Assembly: GCA_026415215.1 (NCBI GenBank)
Contig: JAOAHN010000060.1
Span: forward strand, 1 to 45,076
Direction of reading: 5' to 3'
Length of the DNA stretch: 45,076 nt
DNA from: Candidatus Hydrogenedentota bacterium
GTDB lineage: Bacteria > Hydrogenedentota > Hydrogenedentia > Hydrogenedentales > Hydrogenedentaceae
Both the position numbers and the translations under genes were made by a program. The notes under the pieces were generated by a model. The model was not told where the DNA came from. It did no database searches and was given only the letters and a program-made list of their open reading frames with translations. Shown here in pieces: positions 1 through 10,092 of the stretch. Within the stretch, counting starts at the first letter, position 1, and each line of letters opens with the position of its first letter.

Positions 1-1
1 A

Positions 2-2302
2 AAGTGTGGGTCTGGACCTGCCCAGTTGAGTGTAGATGAAATTCCGTTTACACCCCGTTCTAAAAAAGTTTTAGAGCTTGCTGTAGAAGAAGCACTAAGA
101 TTTAATCATTCGTATGTAGGAACGGAACATATACTTTTGGGGTTAATTAAAGAGGGTGAGGGTGTGGCGGCGAAATTACTCAGAGACTATGATGTAGATT
201 TTCACCGCGCTCAGATGGAGATAATGAGATTTTTGGGTGAACATGGAAGAGGGGGGAAGGAAGTGCACGAAAAAAGAAAATCAAATACACCTGCCCTTGA
301 TACATTTGGTAGGGATTTGACTCAGTTAGCGAGGGAAGGAAAGTTAGACCCTGTAATAGGGAGAGAGAATGAGATAGAGAGGGTTGTTCAAATTCTGAGT
401 AGGAGAACGAAGAATAACCCAGTTTTAATAGGTGAAGCGGGAGTCGGCAAGACTGCAATTGTAGAGGGGCTTTCTCAATCTATAGTGAATGGAAATGTTC
501 CTGATCTTCTTTTGAATAAGAGGGTAGTTACATTAGATTTGGGCTCTGTTATCGCAGGGACTAAATACAGGGGTCAATTTGAAGAAAGACTTAAAGCGGT
601 TATGAAGGAAATCCAGAAGGAAGATAATATAATACTGTTTATTGATGAAATACATACTATTGTGGGAGCAGGCGCGGCTGAGGGTGCTGTGGATGCAGCT
701 AATATGCTAAAACCCGCTTTAGCGAGGGGGGAATTACAATGTATTGGAGCTACTACTGCCGATGAGTACAGAAAGTACATAGAAAAAGACGCAGCTCTTG
801 CGAGAAGATTTCAAACTATATTTGTGGAGGCACCATCTCCTGAGGAAACAATTCGTATTCTGAAGGGGTTGAGAGACAAATATGAAGCACATCATAAAGT
901 AAGATATACTGAAGAGGCTATAATATCTGCGGTCAAGCTTTCAGATTTGTACATTACTGATAGATATCTCCCTGATAAAGCCATTGATGTTCTTGATGAA
1001 GCTGGAAGTAGGGTTAGATTGAAAATTACTACACGGCCAAGAGAACTAAAAGAACTTGAGAGTGAAATTGAGAAGGTTTCAAAAGAAAAGGAAATAGCTA
1101 TAAAACATCAGGAGTTTGAAAAGGCGGCAAAACTTAGGGACCAAGAGAAGAAACTGCAAGCTCTATATGATGAAAAAAAGAAGGAGTGGGAGAGTAAGAG
1201 AGATTCGGCTGAAGCTATAGTCAGTGAGGAGGATATTGCTCAAGTGGTATCTAAATGGACAGGAGTACCTCTCACTAAAATAGGGGAGTCCGAGTCTGAA
1301 AGATTATTGAGAATGAGAGAAGAGCTACACAAGCATATAGTAGGGCAGGATGAGGCTATTGATGCTGTAACAAGAGCGATACAAAGATCAAGGGCTGGAT
1401 TGCGTCATACCAAGAGGCCGGTAGGTTCTTTTCTATTCTTAGGTCCGACCGGAGTTGGAAAAACATTACTCGCAAAGAAACTTGCTGAATTTTTGTTCGG
1501 GGATGAAAGAGCGTTGGTAACACTTGATATGTCTGAATATATGGAGAAGTTTAGTTTCTCCAGACTTATAGGTGCTCCCCCTGGATATGTGGGATATGAT
1601 GAAGGTGGACAGCTAACTGAGCAAGTAAGGAGAAGACCATATTCTGTTGTTTTGTTTGATGAAATTGAGAAGGCTCATCCAGAAATTTTTAATGGGCTTC
1701 TTCAGATTCTTGAAGAAGGGCAAATGACTGATGGAAGTGGAAGAAAGGTAGATTTCAAGAACACAGTCATAGTATTGACCTCGAACATAGGTGCGCGACG
1801 AATAGGAAAGACCACAGCTGTAGGTTTTCAAAAGGAGTCCGTAAAAGAAGAATATGAGAAAATGAAAGAGAGGGTATTAGAGGAGGTTAAAAAGACTTTT
1901 AACCCTGAATTTCTTAATAGGTTAGATGAAATTATCGTATTCCACCGTCTTACACAAGAGCATCTCGAACAAATTGTAGATATTCAGGTGAGAGAAGTCG
2001 CCAACTCCTTAAAAGATAGAAATATAGAAATAGTAATTGCACCCGAAGCAAAAAGGTTTATAGTAGATGTGGGGAGCAGTGAGGAGTATGGTGCAAGGCC
2101 TTTGAGAAGAGCGGTTCAGCAGTACATTGAAGATAAGCTTGCGGAGAAAATCTTGTGTAATGAGATTAAAGAGGGTGATAAAGTTTTAATTGTGCTTGCT
2201 GAAGACGGTAAAAAATTAGATTTTCTCAGTATAGACAATACATTAAAGGATGAATTACCAAAGGAAGATAATAATTCGGTAAAATTATTCTCTAATAATT
2301 GA
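2..2302 (+). CDS. clpC: ATP-dependent Clp protease ATPase subunit ClpC (5' partial)
   Basis: AAA+ unfoldase that feeds substrates to ClpP in the cytoplasm. The reading frame is open to the window edge, so the TTG at 26 is probably an internal codon and the gene starts upstream; the first half of the Clp N domain is missing. Counting from that TTG: second Clp_N repeat about 8-70, Walker A of D1 (GEAGVGKT) 136-143, Walker B (ILFIDE) 203-208, a UVR motif about 362-378 between D1 and D2, and Walker A of D2 (GPTGVGKT) 473-480 followed by the GYVGYDEGG pore-loop region. The UVR middle domain and two Clp_N repeats separate ClpC from ClpA and ClpB. The C-terminal tail after D2 is polar and acidic. 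bamA follows after 51 bases, perhaps in the same transcript. Family assignment is very secure. Confidence 0.96.
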   Translation, partial: KCGSGPAQLSVDEIPFTPRSKKVLELAVEEALRFNHSYVGTEHILLGLIKEGEGVAAKLLRDYDVDFHRAQMEIMRFLGEHGRGGKEVHEKRKSNTPALDTFGRDLTQLAREGKLDPVIGRENEIERVVQILSRRTKNNPVLIGEAGVGKTAIVEGLSQSIVNGNVPDLLLNKRVVTLDLGSVIAGTKYRGQFEERLKAVMKEIQKEDNIILFIDEIHTIVGAGAAEGAVDAANMLKPALARGELQCIGATTADEYRKYIEKDAALARRFQTIFVEAPSPEETIRILKGLRDKYEAHHKVRYTEEAIISAVKLSDLYITDRYLPDKAIDVLDEAGSRVRLKITTRPRELKELESEIEKVSKEKEIAIKHQEFEKAAKLRDQEKKLQALYDEKKKEWESKRDSAEAIVSEEDIAQVVSKWTGVPLTKIGESESERLLRMREELHKHIVGQDEAIDAVTRAIQRSRAGLRHTKRPVGSFLFLGPTGVGKTLLAKKLAEFLFGDERALVTLDMSEYMEKFSFSRLIGAPPGYVGYDEGGQLTEQVRRRPYSVVLFDEIEKAHPEIFNGLLQILEEGQMTDGSGRKVDFKNTVIVLTSNIGARRIGKTTAVGFQKESVKEEYEKMKERVLEEVKKTFNPEFLNRLDEIIVFHRLTQEHLEQIVDIQVREVANSLKDRNIEIVIAPEAKRFIVDVGSSEEYGARPLRRAVQQYIEDKLAEKILCNEIKEGDKVLIVLAEDGKKLDFLSIDNTLKDELPKEDNNSVKLFSNN

Positions 2303-2353
2303 TGTGCTAACACTGTAGGCGCCATAAATACCTAACAAAGTAAGGAGAGGATA

Positions 2354-4669
2354 ATGAAAAAAAGAGGTATATCCTTTTGTTTATGGGTATTAATTTATTT
2401 TTCATCCTCATTGTTATCATTTGCCCAGTTATCTGAATATGAGGGTAAGGATATAATATCGGTTTCCATTCAGGGATTAGAGAAGATTAACGAACAGGTA
2501 GTAATTGGGCAAATAGAATCTAAGCCAGGTGAGAAGTTAAATTCCCGAAAGGTATCAAGGGATATAAAAAGAATTTACAGTTTAGGATTTTTTACCAAGG
2601 TAGATGCGGAGGTTAGTATTGAAGGGGATGGAGTGAAACTTGTATTTGTTGTGGAAGAAGAAAGAAGAATTATAGATGTTAAAATCATGGGCTGTAAAAA
2701 AATAAAACCTCGTGCTATTGAAGGTGTAATAAAGCTAAAGAAAGGAGCTTCTTTTATTCCTGAGCTTTGTGAAGAGGATAGAAAGGCTATCCTGAATCTT
2801 TATCAGCAGAAAGGTTACGCTACAGCAAAAGTAGACATATTGACAGAAAAAGTAGAACCGGGTTTTGTTAGGCTAATTTATTCTGTAGATGAAGGAACTA
2901 AAGCACGAATAAAGGAAATTGAGATTGAAGGGAATAAAGCACTTACTGATAAACAAATCAAGAAAGTAATGAAGACAAAACCAGCACGGTGGTTTTTTGG
3001 TGGGAAATATGATGAAACTAAGTTTGAGATGGACTTAGAAAAAATAATAGATAAATATGGAGAAGTAGGGTACTTAGATGCTAAGGTAACTCACACTGAT
3101 GTTCTCTACACCGATGGCGGGAAGAAACTAAAGATAAAAATATTTGTAGAAGAAGGTAATCAGTATAAGGTTGCCTCTTTGGATTATGTAAACAATTTTG
3201 TGTTTGATAAGACGGAGTTAGAGAAAGAGGTAAAAACAAAACCATCAGATGTACACAATAAAACGCAGGTTTCTAATGATGCAAAATCAATAGAGAAATT
3301 ATATCAGGATAGTGGTTATGTAGATGCTACAGTAGTTCCACAAGTTTCTAAAGATGAGCAAACTAATACTACGAATATAGTCTATAAAATATCCGAGGGT
3401 GATGTGAAATACATAAAGCAGATAGAAGTTACTGGAAATAATGTTACTCAAGATGAAGTTATTCGTAGACAGATTTTAATTAAGCCCGGAGAGAGATATG
3501 ACGGATCAGGTGTAGAAAGAAGTAAATTGAGATTAGAAAATCTCGATTACTTCGATAAAGTTAGAATCTCATTGTACGATGACGAAACCGACCCTATGTA
3601 TTCTAATTTATTGGTGGATGTAGAAGAGGGTAAAACTGGCACATTCTTGTTTGGAGCAGGCTACAGCACAGACGAGGGTTTAGGTGGTTTTGCTCAGTTA
3701 AGATTAAGAAACTTTGATATTACAAACTGGCCTAAATTTTCCGGAGGAGGTCAAAGTTTTTCTGCTCGAGTCCACATTGGAGATAGGAGAGACCGTTTTA
3801 ATATAAGCTTCACTGATCCAGAAGTTTTTGGTTATCCTATATCGCTTGGGGTGGATATTTACGATGAGTCATATTGGGTAAAAGGTGGGGCTGATTATAG
3901 AGAAAACCAGGCAGGTGCTCAGATAAGATTTGGTAAATCCTTGTCCTTATATAACATGCTTAGGTTAGCAATAAGGGCGGAAGATGTGGATGTTAGTGAT
4001 TTGCCATGGTTTATTAGCCGAGAAATCAGGTTGCAAACTGAAAATTCTATGACAGTAAGTACTATTCTGAGTCTGGAGAGAAACACTCTTGATAGGTTAA
4101 GAGATCCTACTAAGGGTATAAACGCAATATTGTCATCAGAATTAGCGGGATTAGGAGGCGATAACAACTTTGTGAAACTTCAGTTCGATTTCAGCTGGTA
4201 TAGAGCCTTAGATAGAAACAAAAAATGGGTTCTTATGCTTAGAACAAGAGAAGGGTGGATGACAGAATATGGAGATTCTGATTATATACCACTCCCATAT
4301 AGGTTTTATGCAGGGGGTACTACTACCGTGCGTGGATATGATTTTAGAGATATAGGACCTAAGATTAGAGAATATGGATGGTTTGGTGATTGGATTGCGA
4401 AAGGGGGCAATGTAAGATTAGTTAATAACATTGAGCTGAAGTACAAGTTGACAAATATTGTTCGATTGTATACATTTTTTGATATGGGTGGGGTGTGGGA
4501 AGATGATAGCGATATTGATTTCTCAGATTTGAGGTATAGTGCAGGAGTAGGTATAGGTGCTGAGATACCGAGATTTGGCCCGATTAGAGTAGATTATGGT
4601 ATCCCATTAAATCCTGACGATGAACAGGGTAATGGGAGACTTCACTTGACAACTGGACTTCAATTTTAG
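2354..4669 (+). CDS. bamA: Outer membrane protein assembly factor BamA (Omp85)
   Basis: Inserts beta-barrel proteins into the outer membrane as the core of the Bam complex. A strong SD (AAGGAGAGG) lies just before the ATG. Residues 1-25 form a signal peptide ending in SFAQ. Five POTRA repeats follow to about residue 400, then a surface-antigen barrel to residue 771. The barrel carries the conserved L6 motif VRGY at 659-662 and ends in a terminal Phe (LQF), the usual Bam recognition signature. At 771 aa the length is normal for the family. It stands immediately before ompH, lpxD and lpxC-fabZ, the same order of functions found around bamA in many diderms. TamA is an alternative Omp85 member, but it has three POTRA domains and different neighbours. 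Confidence 0.96.
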   Translation: MKKRGISFCLWVLIYFSSSLLSFAQLSEYEGKDIISVSIQGLEKINEQVVIGQIESKPGEKLNSRKVSRDIKRIYSLGFFTKVDAEVSIEGDGVKLVFVVEEERRIIDVKIMGCKKIKPRAIEGVIKLKKGASFIPELCEEDRKAILNLYQQKGYATAKVDILTEKVEPGFVRLIYSVDEGTKARIKEIEIEGNKALTDKQIKKVMKTKPARWFFGGKYDETKFEMDLEKIIDKYGEVGYLDAKVTHTDVLYTDGGKKLKIKIFVEEGNQYKVASLDYVNNFVFDKTELEKEVKTKPSDVHNKTQVSNDAKSIEKLYQDSGYVDATVVPQVSKDEQTNTTNIVYKISEGDVKYIKQIEVTGNNVTQDEVIRRQILIKPGERYDGSGVERSKLRLENLDYFDKVRISLYDDETDPMYSNLLVDVEEGKTGTFLFGAGYSTDEGLGGFAQLRLRNFDITNWPKFSGGGQSFSARVHIGDRRDRFNISFTDPEVFGYPISLGVDIYDESYWVKGGADYRENQAGAQIRFGKSLSLYNMLRLAIRAEDVDVSDLPWFISREIRLQTENSMTVSTILSLERNTLDRLRDPTKGINAILSSELAGLGGDNNFVKLQFDFSWYRALDRNKKWVLMLRTREGWMTEYGDSDYIPLPYRFYAGGTTTVRGYDFRDIGPKIREYGWFGDWIAKGGNVRLVNNIELKYKLTNIVRLYTFFDMGGVWEDDSDIDFSDLRYSAGVGIGAEIPRFGPIRVDYGIPLNPDDEQGNGRLHLTTGLQF

Positions 4670-4711
4670 GAACAAATCTTTTCGATAACTGTGATTTTTT
4701 TAAATTAAATT

Positions 4712-4720
4712 TGATATACT
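4712..4720 (+). promoter_or_regulatory. candidate extended -10 promoter for ompH
   Basis: In the 106-base gap between bamA and ompH there is an extended -10 (TGATATACT, 4712-4720) with only a weak -35 (TGATTT, 4692-4697, 17-base spacer). It could give ompH-lpxD-lpxC-fabZ transcription of their own beside read-through from bamA. This rests on motif match only. Confidence 0.35.
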
Positions 4721-4775
4721 TCCGTTATGTAATGGGAAAGGTGTAATTTTAACAAAAGGAGAAGGAAAAGGAAGA

Positions 4776-5366
4776 ATGAGGATTTTTTTTACTGTAAGAG
4801 TATTATTTTATGTATTAGTTTTAGCTTGTCTTTGTCTTAATGGTTATCCCCAAGATTCTCAAAAGTCAGGGGAAGGGGGGGTATCCTACCGCATAGCTGT
4901 GGTAGATGTTGATCTCTTGATGAGGGAGTATAACAAGAGGAAAGAGAAATATGAGGAACTCCAGAAAGAAGTAGACGCTCAACAGAAAGAACTTGATAAT
5001 ATGATGGCAAGGATAGAAGCTGACCGAAAAAAGTTGGAAGATGGGAAGGCTACTATGAGCGACCAAGAAAAGCTCGATCTCAGGATGAAGATAGAGCAAG
5101 AGGCAGCCGCTTATAGAGCAGAATTAGAAAAGAAGCAGAAAACAATAGACAGCAAAGAGGAGAGGATAATCCGAGAGTGTCTTGATGACATTCAAAATGC
5201 TATTAGTGTTATAGCAACTACTGAGAATTACCATCTTGTTTTTAATGCTGGTAAATCTTTGAAAAGTGCACTAATATATCATTCTCCTACTATTGACATA
5301 ACTTCTAAAGTGTTAGCTACACTGAATTCTGGTAGTGCATCAGGGAGCACCAGTTCAAAAAGGTAA
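4776..5366 (+). CDS. OmpH/Skp-family periplasmic chaperone
   Basis: Skp-type holdase that keeps unfolded outer membrane proteins soluble on the way to BamA. The start is supported by AAAAGGAGAAGG upstream. Residues 1-25 are a signal peptide; the Cys residues inside it are followed by more hydrophobic residues, so cleavage by signal peptidase I is more likely than lipidation. The mature protein opens with the beta strand typical of the family (YRIAVVDVD), then a long charged coiled coil (about 55-130) forming the tentacle hairpin, and returns to a strand (YHLVFNAG). A Ser/Gly-rich tail ends the 196-aa protein, slightly longer than E. coli Skp. The position between bamA and lpxD is the standard one. 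Confidence 0.9.
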   Translation: MRIFFTVRVLFYVLVLACLCLNGYPQDSQKSGEGGVSYRIAVVDVDLLMREYNKRKEKYEELQKEVDAQQKELDNMMARIEADRKKLEDGKATMSDQEKLDLRMKIEQEAAAYRAELEKKQKTIDSKEERIIRECLDDIQNAISVIATTENYHLVFNAGKSLKSALIYHSPTIDITSKVLATLNSGSASGSTSSKR

Positions 5367-5395
5367 TGTAGATAGAACCTGAAAAATTTTTAATA

Positions 5396-6460
5396 ATGAG
5401 CTTACGAGTAAGTGAAATATTGAACATAGTAGGGGGGAGGTTGGTATTTGGCAGTCCGGACACGATAGTAACCGGGGTAGGCAGTATAGAGAGCCCTAAA
5501 TCTGGTGATATAGTATTTGTGAGAGATAAGAAATATGAAAGGTTCCTCTCTAACACTAATGCCTCTGCTGTTCTAATTCCATTTGAACCTACTGTTAAGT
5601 TACCGCCAAACCTCGCATGCATAATTGTTGACTTTCCTGAAGTAGCTTTTTTAAAGTTAATAGAATATTTTTATCCCCAAAAGAACCCCTTTCCTTATGG
5701 AGTTCACTCGAACTCTGTGGTGGAAGAGGGCGTAACATTTGGAGAGAATGTGAGTGTAGCTCCCTTTGTTTATATAGGTAGAGGGACAAAAATAGGAAAT
5801 GGTGTAATTGTATACCCGCATGTTTACATAGGTGAGCAGTGTGAAATAGGAGAAAATACCATTATTTATCCCAATGTAACAATAAGAGAATTATCTGTCA
5901 TAGGTGCGAGATGTATAATTCACTCAGGTGTGTGCATAGGCAGTGATGGCTTTGGTTTTGTGTTTGATGGGGAAAGGTGGCAAAAAATTCCTCAAGTAGG
6001 TAGAGTAGTAATTGATGATGATGTGGAAATAGGAAGTAATACTTGTATCGATAGAGCTACATTAGGTGAGACTATCATTGGTAGTGGGACAAAGCTCGAT
6101 AACTTGGTTCAGGTGGGCCATAATGTTAGAATAGGCAAACATTGTGTGGTAGCAGGAACTACGGGCATTGCAGGTAGTGCTACGATAGGGGATTATGTGA
6201 GAATTGGAGCAGGGGCGGGAATAAATGGACACATTGAAATAGGTAACCATGTATCAATTGGAGCATGGTCTGGGGTGGCTAAAAGTGTTGAACCTGGTAA
6301 AACAGTTTCCGGCTTTCCTGCGGTAGAGCATTCACTCGCAAGGAAGATTATGGTATCTCAGCAACATTTGCCTGAGATTTTGAGAAAATTAAAAGAATTA
6401 CAGACAAGAGTAGATAAGATAGAGAGTAGAGTGTATGGTGAACCAACGAACAATCGGTAA
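5396..6460 (+). CDS. lpxD: UDP-3-O-acylglucosamine N-acyltransferase LpxD
   Basis: Transfers a hydroxyacyl chain from acyl-ACP to the 2-amino group of UDP-3-O-acyl-glucosamine, the third step of lipid A synthesis. Residues 1-100 form the uridine-binding N domain. About 100-310 is a left-handed beta helix of hexapeptide repeats, and a C-terminal helix follows. The catalytic base is visible as His242 in the VGHN motif. At 354 aa it is close to normal. No convincing SD precedes the ATG, which lies 29 bases after ompH. Its last 26 bases overlap the next gene, so translation of LpxD and LpxC-FabZ is probably coupled. Confidence 0.96.
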   Translation: MSLRVSEILNIVGGRLVFGSPDTIVTGVGSIESPKSGDIVFVRDKKYERFLSNTNASAVLIPFEPTVKLPPNLACIIVDFPEVAFLKLIEYFYPQKNPFPYGVHSNSVVEEGVTFGENVSVAPFVYIGRGTKIGNGVIVYPHVYIGEQCEIGENTIIYPNVTIRELSVIGARCIIHSGVCIGSDGFGFVFDGERWQKIPQVGRVVIDDDVEIGSNTCIDRATLGETIIGSGTKLDNLVQVGHNVRIGKHCVVAGTTGIAGSATIGDYVRIGAGAGINGHIEIGNHVSIGAWSGVAKSVEPGKTVSGFPAVEHSLARKIMVSQQHLPEILRKLKELQTRVDKIESRVYGEPTNNR

Positions 6461-7760
6461 GGAAGTATCATTTTCGGGAATAGGCCTTCATTCAGGTAGT
6501 TTAACTACTGTAAATTTCAAGCCTGCTCCACCTGATACTGGTATAGTGTTCATAAGGGTAGATCTCCAAGGGAAACCAGCAGTTCCCGCAAATATTGACT
6601 ATGTAATTGATGTATCTCGAGGGACTACAATTGCTCTTGGTAATGCAAAGGTGAGGACTGTTGAGCATAGTTTAGCTGCAATGGCTGGGTTAGGGATTGA
6701 CAATTTATATATAGAAATAGATAACGAGGAAATTCCTAATGGAGATGGTAGTGCTCTCCCAGTTATGAATTGTTTGTTAAGAGCGGGAATAGTGGAGCAA
6801 GAGGAACCAAAGAGATATTTAGTTGTTGATAGACCGGTATTTTACAGACAGGATGATGTTACTTTGAACATCCTACCAGCAGACGAGTTTAGGATTACTA
6901 TGACTATTGCTTATGACCATGTTGCTATTGGTACTCAGTATGCAAGCTTTGTCATAAATGAAGATATATTCAAGTCACAAATTGCACCAGCGAGGACTTT
7001 TTGTTTTCTAAAAGAAGTGAAAATGCTCAAGGAACAGGGGCTAATAATGGGAGGGAGTCTTGAAAGTGCAGTGGTGATCGGTGATGAGGAGATTCTAAAT
7101 GAAGGACTTCGTTTCCCTGATGAATTCGTAAGACATAAGATATTAGATTTGATGGGTGATACATATTTACTTGGTAGACCTTTGATAGGACACATAGTAG
7201 GAGTTAAGACGGGACACGAAAAGAATGTAATTTTCACAAGACAGATAAAGAAGGCTTATCTTGAGGGCTATGGCGTATATGCTATCCATGACCCAAGACC
7301 TACAGCACATAGACAATTACCGGTTCTCGATGTTAATAAGATTCTAAAAATACTTCCTCATCGGTATCCTTTCTTGCTTGTGGATAGAATTATAGAATTC
7401 AAGTCTATGAAGAAGGTGGTAGGGATAAAAAATGTCACGGTAAATGAGCCTTTTTTCCAAGGGCATTGGCCTGAAGTGCCCGTGATGCCTGGAGTTCTTA
7501 TTCTCGAAGCGATGGCTCAAGTAGCTTCTGTGTTGATATTTAAGGAAAATGGAGAACCACCTTTGTATCAAGCGTATTTTGTAGGTTTAGAGAAAGCCTA
7601 CCTTAGAAGGTTAGTTGTTCCTGGTGACCAACTTGTCATTCAAGCACAGATGGAATCTCATAATGCGGAACACTTCAAAGCTAAAATTGTTGCATCTGTT
7701 GAGAATCATACTGTAGCAGAAGCCACGATGACTTTTGGCTTGGTTGAGATAAGAAAATAA
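6435..7760 (+). CDS. lpxC/fabZ: LpxC-FabZ fusion: UDP-3-O-acyl-GlcNAc deacetylase / 3-hydroxyacyl-ACP dehydratase
   Basis: Bifunctional enzyme. The N-terminal LpxC domain (about 1-285) performs the committed Zn-dependent deacetylation of lipid A synthesis. It shows the [10 protein letters not shown] motif (Glu77, His78), the HKILDLMGD motif (His234, Asp238) and His261 in KTGHEKN, matching the catalytic and zinc residues of E. coli LpxC. The C-terminal FabZ domain (about 300-441) dehydrates 3-hydroxyacyl-ACP in fatty acid synthesis; His309 (PHRYPF) and Glu358 (LILEAMAQ) form its active pair. Such fusions are known in Bacteroidetes and several candidate phyla. Both halves keep their key residues. 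The ATG lies 26 bases inside lpxD. lpxA, often next in line, is not in the window. Confidence 0.96.
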   Translation: MVNQRTIGKEVSFSGIGLHSGSLTTVNFKPAPPDTGIVFIRVDLQGKPAVPANIDYVIDVSRGTTIALGNAKVRTVEHSLAAMAGLGIDNLYIEIDNEEIPNGDGSALPVMNCLLRAGIVEQEEPKRYLVVDRPVFYRQDDVTLNILPADEFRITMTIAYDHVAIGTQYASFVINEDIFKSQIAPARTFCFLKEVKMLKEQGLIMGGSLESAVVIGDEEILNEGLRFPDEFVRHKILDLMGDTYLLGRPLIGHIVGVKTGHEKNVIFTRQIKKAYLEGYGVYAIHDPRPTAHRQLPVLDVNKILKILPHRYPFLLVDRIIEFKSMKKVVGIKNVTVNEPFFQGHWPEVPVMPGVLILEAMAQVASVLIFKENGEPPLYQAYFVGLEKAYLRRLVVPGDQLVIQAQMESHNAEHFKAKIVASVENHTVAEATMTFGLVEIRK

Positions 7761-7890
7761 AGAATATTTTGCGTTGAAGTTTAAGATTACTTAGTTTAGG
7801 GACTTGATATCATATCTTAGGAAGGGGGCAGAGTGTGTTTATCTCTTTTTGTATCAAAATCACCTCAAGTAATTGTTTTTGTGGGAGTTA

Positions 7891-7918
7891 TTGATTTGGT
7901 ATTTGTAAAGTTTATAAT
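7891..7918 (+). promoter_or_regulatory. candidate sigma-70-type promoter for the MFP-ABC exporter operon
   Basis: The 219-base gap after lpxC-fabZ holds a -35 TTGATT (7891-7896), a 16-base spacer and a perfect -10 TATAAT (7913-7918). Transcription would start near 7925, giving a leader of about 55 bases before the gene at 7980. No small gene or clear terminator is visible in the rest of the gap. Confidence 0.5.
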
Positions 7919-7979
7919 ATTTATTCTTTGCAAATAAAGATATATATTTGTTTCTTTTGGATAAGTAGAAAAATTTTTT

Positions 7980-9116
7980 ATGAAAAGTGTAAAAAATTTA
8001 TTTCTTCAGATTAGTTTGGTTATTTTATTATTCTCCTCTTGTTATAGGAATGGGGATGGCTATTTTATTGTCTCTGGTCAAATAGAGTGTAAGGTTTACT
8101 CTCCTGGATCCACTACTGGAGGCAGAGTGATAGAGGTAAATGCGAAAGAAGGTGATTTTGTAAAAAAAGGGGATGTCTTATTAAAGTTAGACTGTGTTCA
8201 TCATGAAGCTCCTTACAATTCTATTCAAGCAAAGGTAAAACAAGCAGAGATTTTATTAGAGAAGTTGAAGAAGGGGGCCACGGAAGAAGAAATTAAACAG
8301 GCTGAAGAAGCATCCCGTACAGCAGAATACCAATACAAATTGTTGTTATCTGGTGCAAGAGAAGAGGACAAAAAATCAGCTAAAGCGGTATTAGATGCGG
8401 CGAAAGTTGTTCTTGATACTGCTCAGAGAGATTTTGAGCGAGCAGAAAGATTGTATAAAGAAGGTACAATATCAAAAAAGCAATGGGAGGATTCTAAAGT
8501 CCTTTATGAGAAAGCTCTGGGTGAGTATAGTGTTGCTTTGGAAAGATATAACCAATTAGTTGCTGGACCGAGAAAGGAAGAGATTGAGTCTGCTAAGGCT
8601 AATTGGGAAAGACTTAGGGCATTAGAGGCTGAAGTGAAAAGAGGACCAAGAGAAGAAGATATTAGGTCAGCGGAAATGGCATTAGAGTCGGCGAAAGCTG
8701 AACTTGAAAGAGTCAAGAAGTTGGTTGAAGAGTGTATAATTGTGGCTCCTATTGATGGAGTTATAGAAACAATATCATTAAAGGTAGGTGACATCGCCCC
8801 CCCTGGTCCTTGTATAAGGATGGTTGATACTAAAAATTTAGAAATGTTTGTGTATGTTCCCGCTTATGTTTTAGGGCATATAACCCTTGGGCAGGATATA
8901 GAGTTTACTACCGACACCTACGGGGATCAAAAGTTTGTTGGTAGAGTAGTATATATAGCATCTGAAGGAGAATTTACACCCAGGAACTTGCAAACTCAAG
9001 AAGAGAGAATCCAACAAGTTTTTGCAGTAAAACTTTCTGTAGACTCATGTGACGGCAAGTTAAAGGGTGGAATGACAGGAACTGTGAGAATACCTCTCAA
9101 GAATCGAACGAACTAA
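7980..9116 (+). CDS. HlyD-family membrane fusion protein of an ABC exporter (probable lipoprotein)
   Basis: Periplasmic adaptor joining an inner membrane ABC exporter to an outer membrane channel. The signal sequence ends at a probable lipidation site, Cys21 (FSSC). A biotinyl/lipoyl-like half motif follows (GGRVIEVNAKEGDFVKKGD), then a long alpha-helical hairpin with repeated heptads (about 80-245). The second lipoyl half (IVAPIDGVIETI) comes next, then a beta-barrel domain. This order is that of EmrA/YbhG-type adaptors. The next genes, 5 and 8 bases apart, encode the ATPase and permease, so the set resembles YbhG-YbhF-YbhS. The SD is weak. The substrate is not deducible; drugs, cations or lipids are all possible for this family. 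Confidence 0.88.
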   Translation: MKSVKNLFLQISLVILLFSSCYRNGDGYFIVSGQIECKVYSPGSTTGGRVIEVNAKEGDFVKKGDVLLKLDCVHHEAPYNSIQAKVKQAEILLEKLKKGATEEEIKQAEEASRTAEYQYKLLLSGAREEDKKSAKAVLDAAKVVLDTAQRDFERAERLYKEGTISKKQWEDSKVLYEKALGEYSVALERYNQLVAGPRKEEIESAKANWERLRALEAEVKRGPREEDIRSAEMALESAKAELERVKKLVEECIIVAPIDGVIETISLKVGDIAPPGPCIRMVDTKNLEMFVYVPAYVLGHITLGQDIEFTTDTYGDQKFVGRVVYIASEGEFTPRNLQTQEERIQQVFAVKLSVDSCDGKLKGGMTGTVRIPLKNRTN

Positions 9117-9121
9117 TAGTT

Positions 9122-10084
9122 ATGGAACAACCCCCTGCCTTCTCACATAGAGACTCAGTAATAGTAGTTAGTGAACTAACTAAAGTATTTGGAAATTTAG
9201 TTGCTGTTGACCGTGTGTCTTTCACAGTGAAAGAGAGAGATATATTTGGACTTTTAGGTCCTAATGGTTCTGGAAAAACGACTTTGATTAGGATGCTCTG
9301 CGGAATATTGAATCCTACTTCGGGTAATGCTTCCGTTCTTGGATACGATGTTTTAAGAGAAAGTGAAGAGATAAAAAGGTCGATAGGTTATATGTCACAG
9401 CAATTTAGTTTGTATTCAGACTTAACCGTGATAGAAAATCTTAATTTCTATGCTAAAGTTTATGGCATTCCAAAAAAAGAAAGAAAAGGTAAGTTAGAGG
9501 AAGTTATTGAAATAGTAGGAATAAAGCCGTATCTCAACCAGATGTCTGGTTCTCTCTCTGGGGGATGGAAACAGCGTCTCGCTTTAGCTTGTGCGTTGGT
9601 ACATAGTCCAAAATTGCTTTTTTTGGATGAACCCACTGCAGGAATTGACCCCGTGGCGCGGAGGGATTTATGGAATTTGCTCTTCGAGCTTTCCGCAAGG
9701 GGGACTACATTTTTTGTAACTACTCATTATATGGATGAGGCGGAGCGTTGTTCTCATCTTGGCTATATCTATTTTTCAAAACTAATCGCGTGTGGGACTC
9801 CGGAAGAACTTAAAAGAATTCCAAATGTTACTCCAGAGGGATTCAGGAGGCATGAACTTAGAGTGGAAAGACTAACAGAAGCAATGAAAGAACTCCTCAA
9901 ATTAGATTTTGTTGGAGATGCCACAATGTTTTCTGATGTTATTCATGTTTTAATAAAAGAGGGATATGCAGAAGAAGTAAAGATTTATCTTGTAAGAAAC
10001 GGTTTTAATGTTTATGATCTCAGAGAAATACCTCCAACTCTTGAGGATGTGTTTGTCTCTCTTACTCGTTCATTTAAAGGTTAA
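9122..10084 (+). CDS. ABC transporter ATP-binding protein (YbhF/DrrA-like)
   Basis: Cytoplasmic ATPase energising the exporter formed with its neighbours. Visible motifs are Walker A (GPNGSGKTT), Q-loop (SQQFSLY), signature (LSGGWKQR), Walker B (LLFLDEPTAGIDP) and the H-loop (TTHYMDEAE). The extra C-terminal 80 residues match the tail common to ABC-2 type export ATPases. It has a single nucleotide-binding domain (320 aa), unlike E. coli YbhF, which has two fused, so it should dimerise. It starts 5 bases after the adaptor gene with no obvious SD, which suggests translational coupling. Confidence 0.93.
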   Translation: MEQPPAFSHRDSVIVVSELTKVFGNLVAVDRVSFTVKERDIFGLLGPNGSGKTTLIRMLCGILNPTSGNASVLGYDVLRESEEIKRSIGYMSQQFSLYSDLTVIENLNFYAKVYGIPKKERKGKLEEVIEIVGIKPYLNQMSGSLSGGWKQRLALACALVHSPKLLFLDEPTAGIDPVARRDLWNLLFELSARGTTFFVTTHYMDEAERCSHLGYIYFSKLIACGTPEELKRIPNVTPEGFRRHELRVERLTEAMKELLKLDFVGDATMFSDVIHVLIKEGYAEEVKIYLVRNGFNVYDLREIPPTLEDVFVSLTRSFKG

Positions 10085-10092
10085 ATTGGCTT

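Noticed and set aside
26-28. TTG as the start codon of the clpC frame
   Set aside because: The frame is open to the window edge, and the encoded part begins in the middle of the Clp N domain, so the gene simply continues to the left.
7761-7979. Riboswitch or small RNA in the longest gap of the window
   Set aside because: No strong stems or known riboswitch core is visible; the promoter listed explains the only clear signals.
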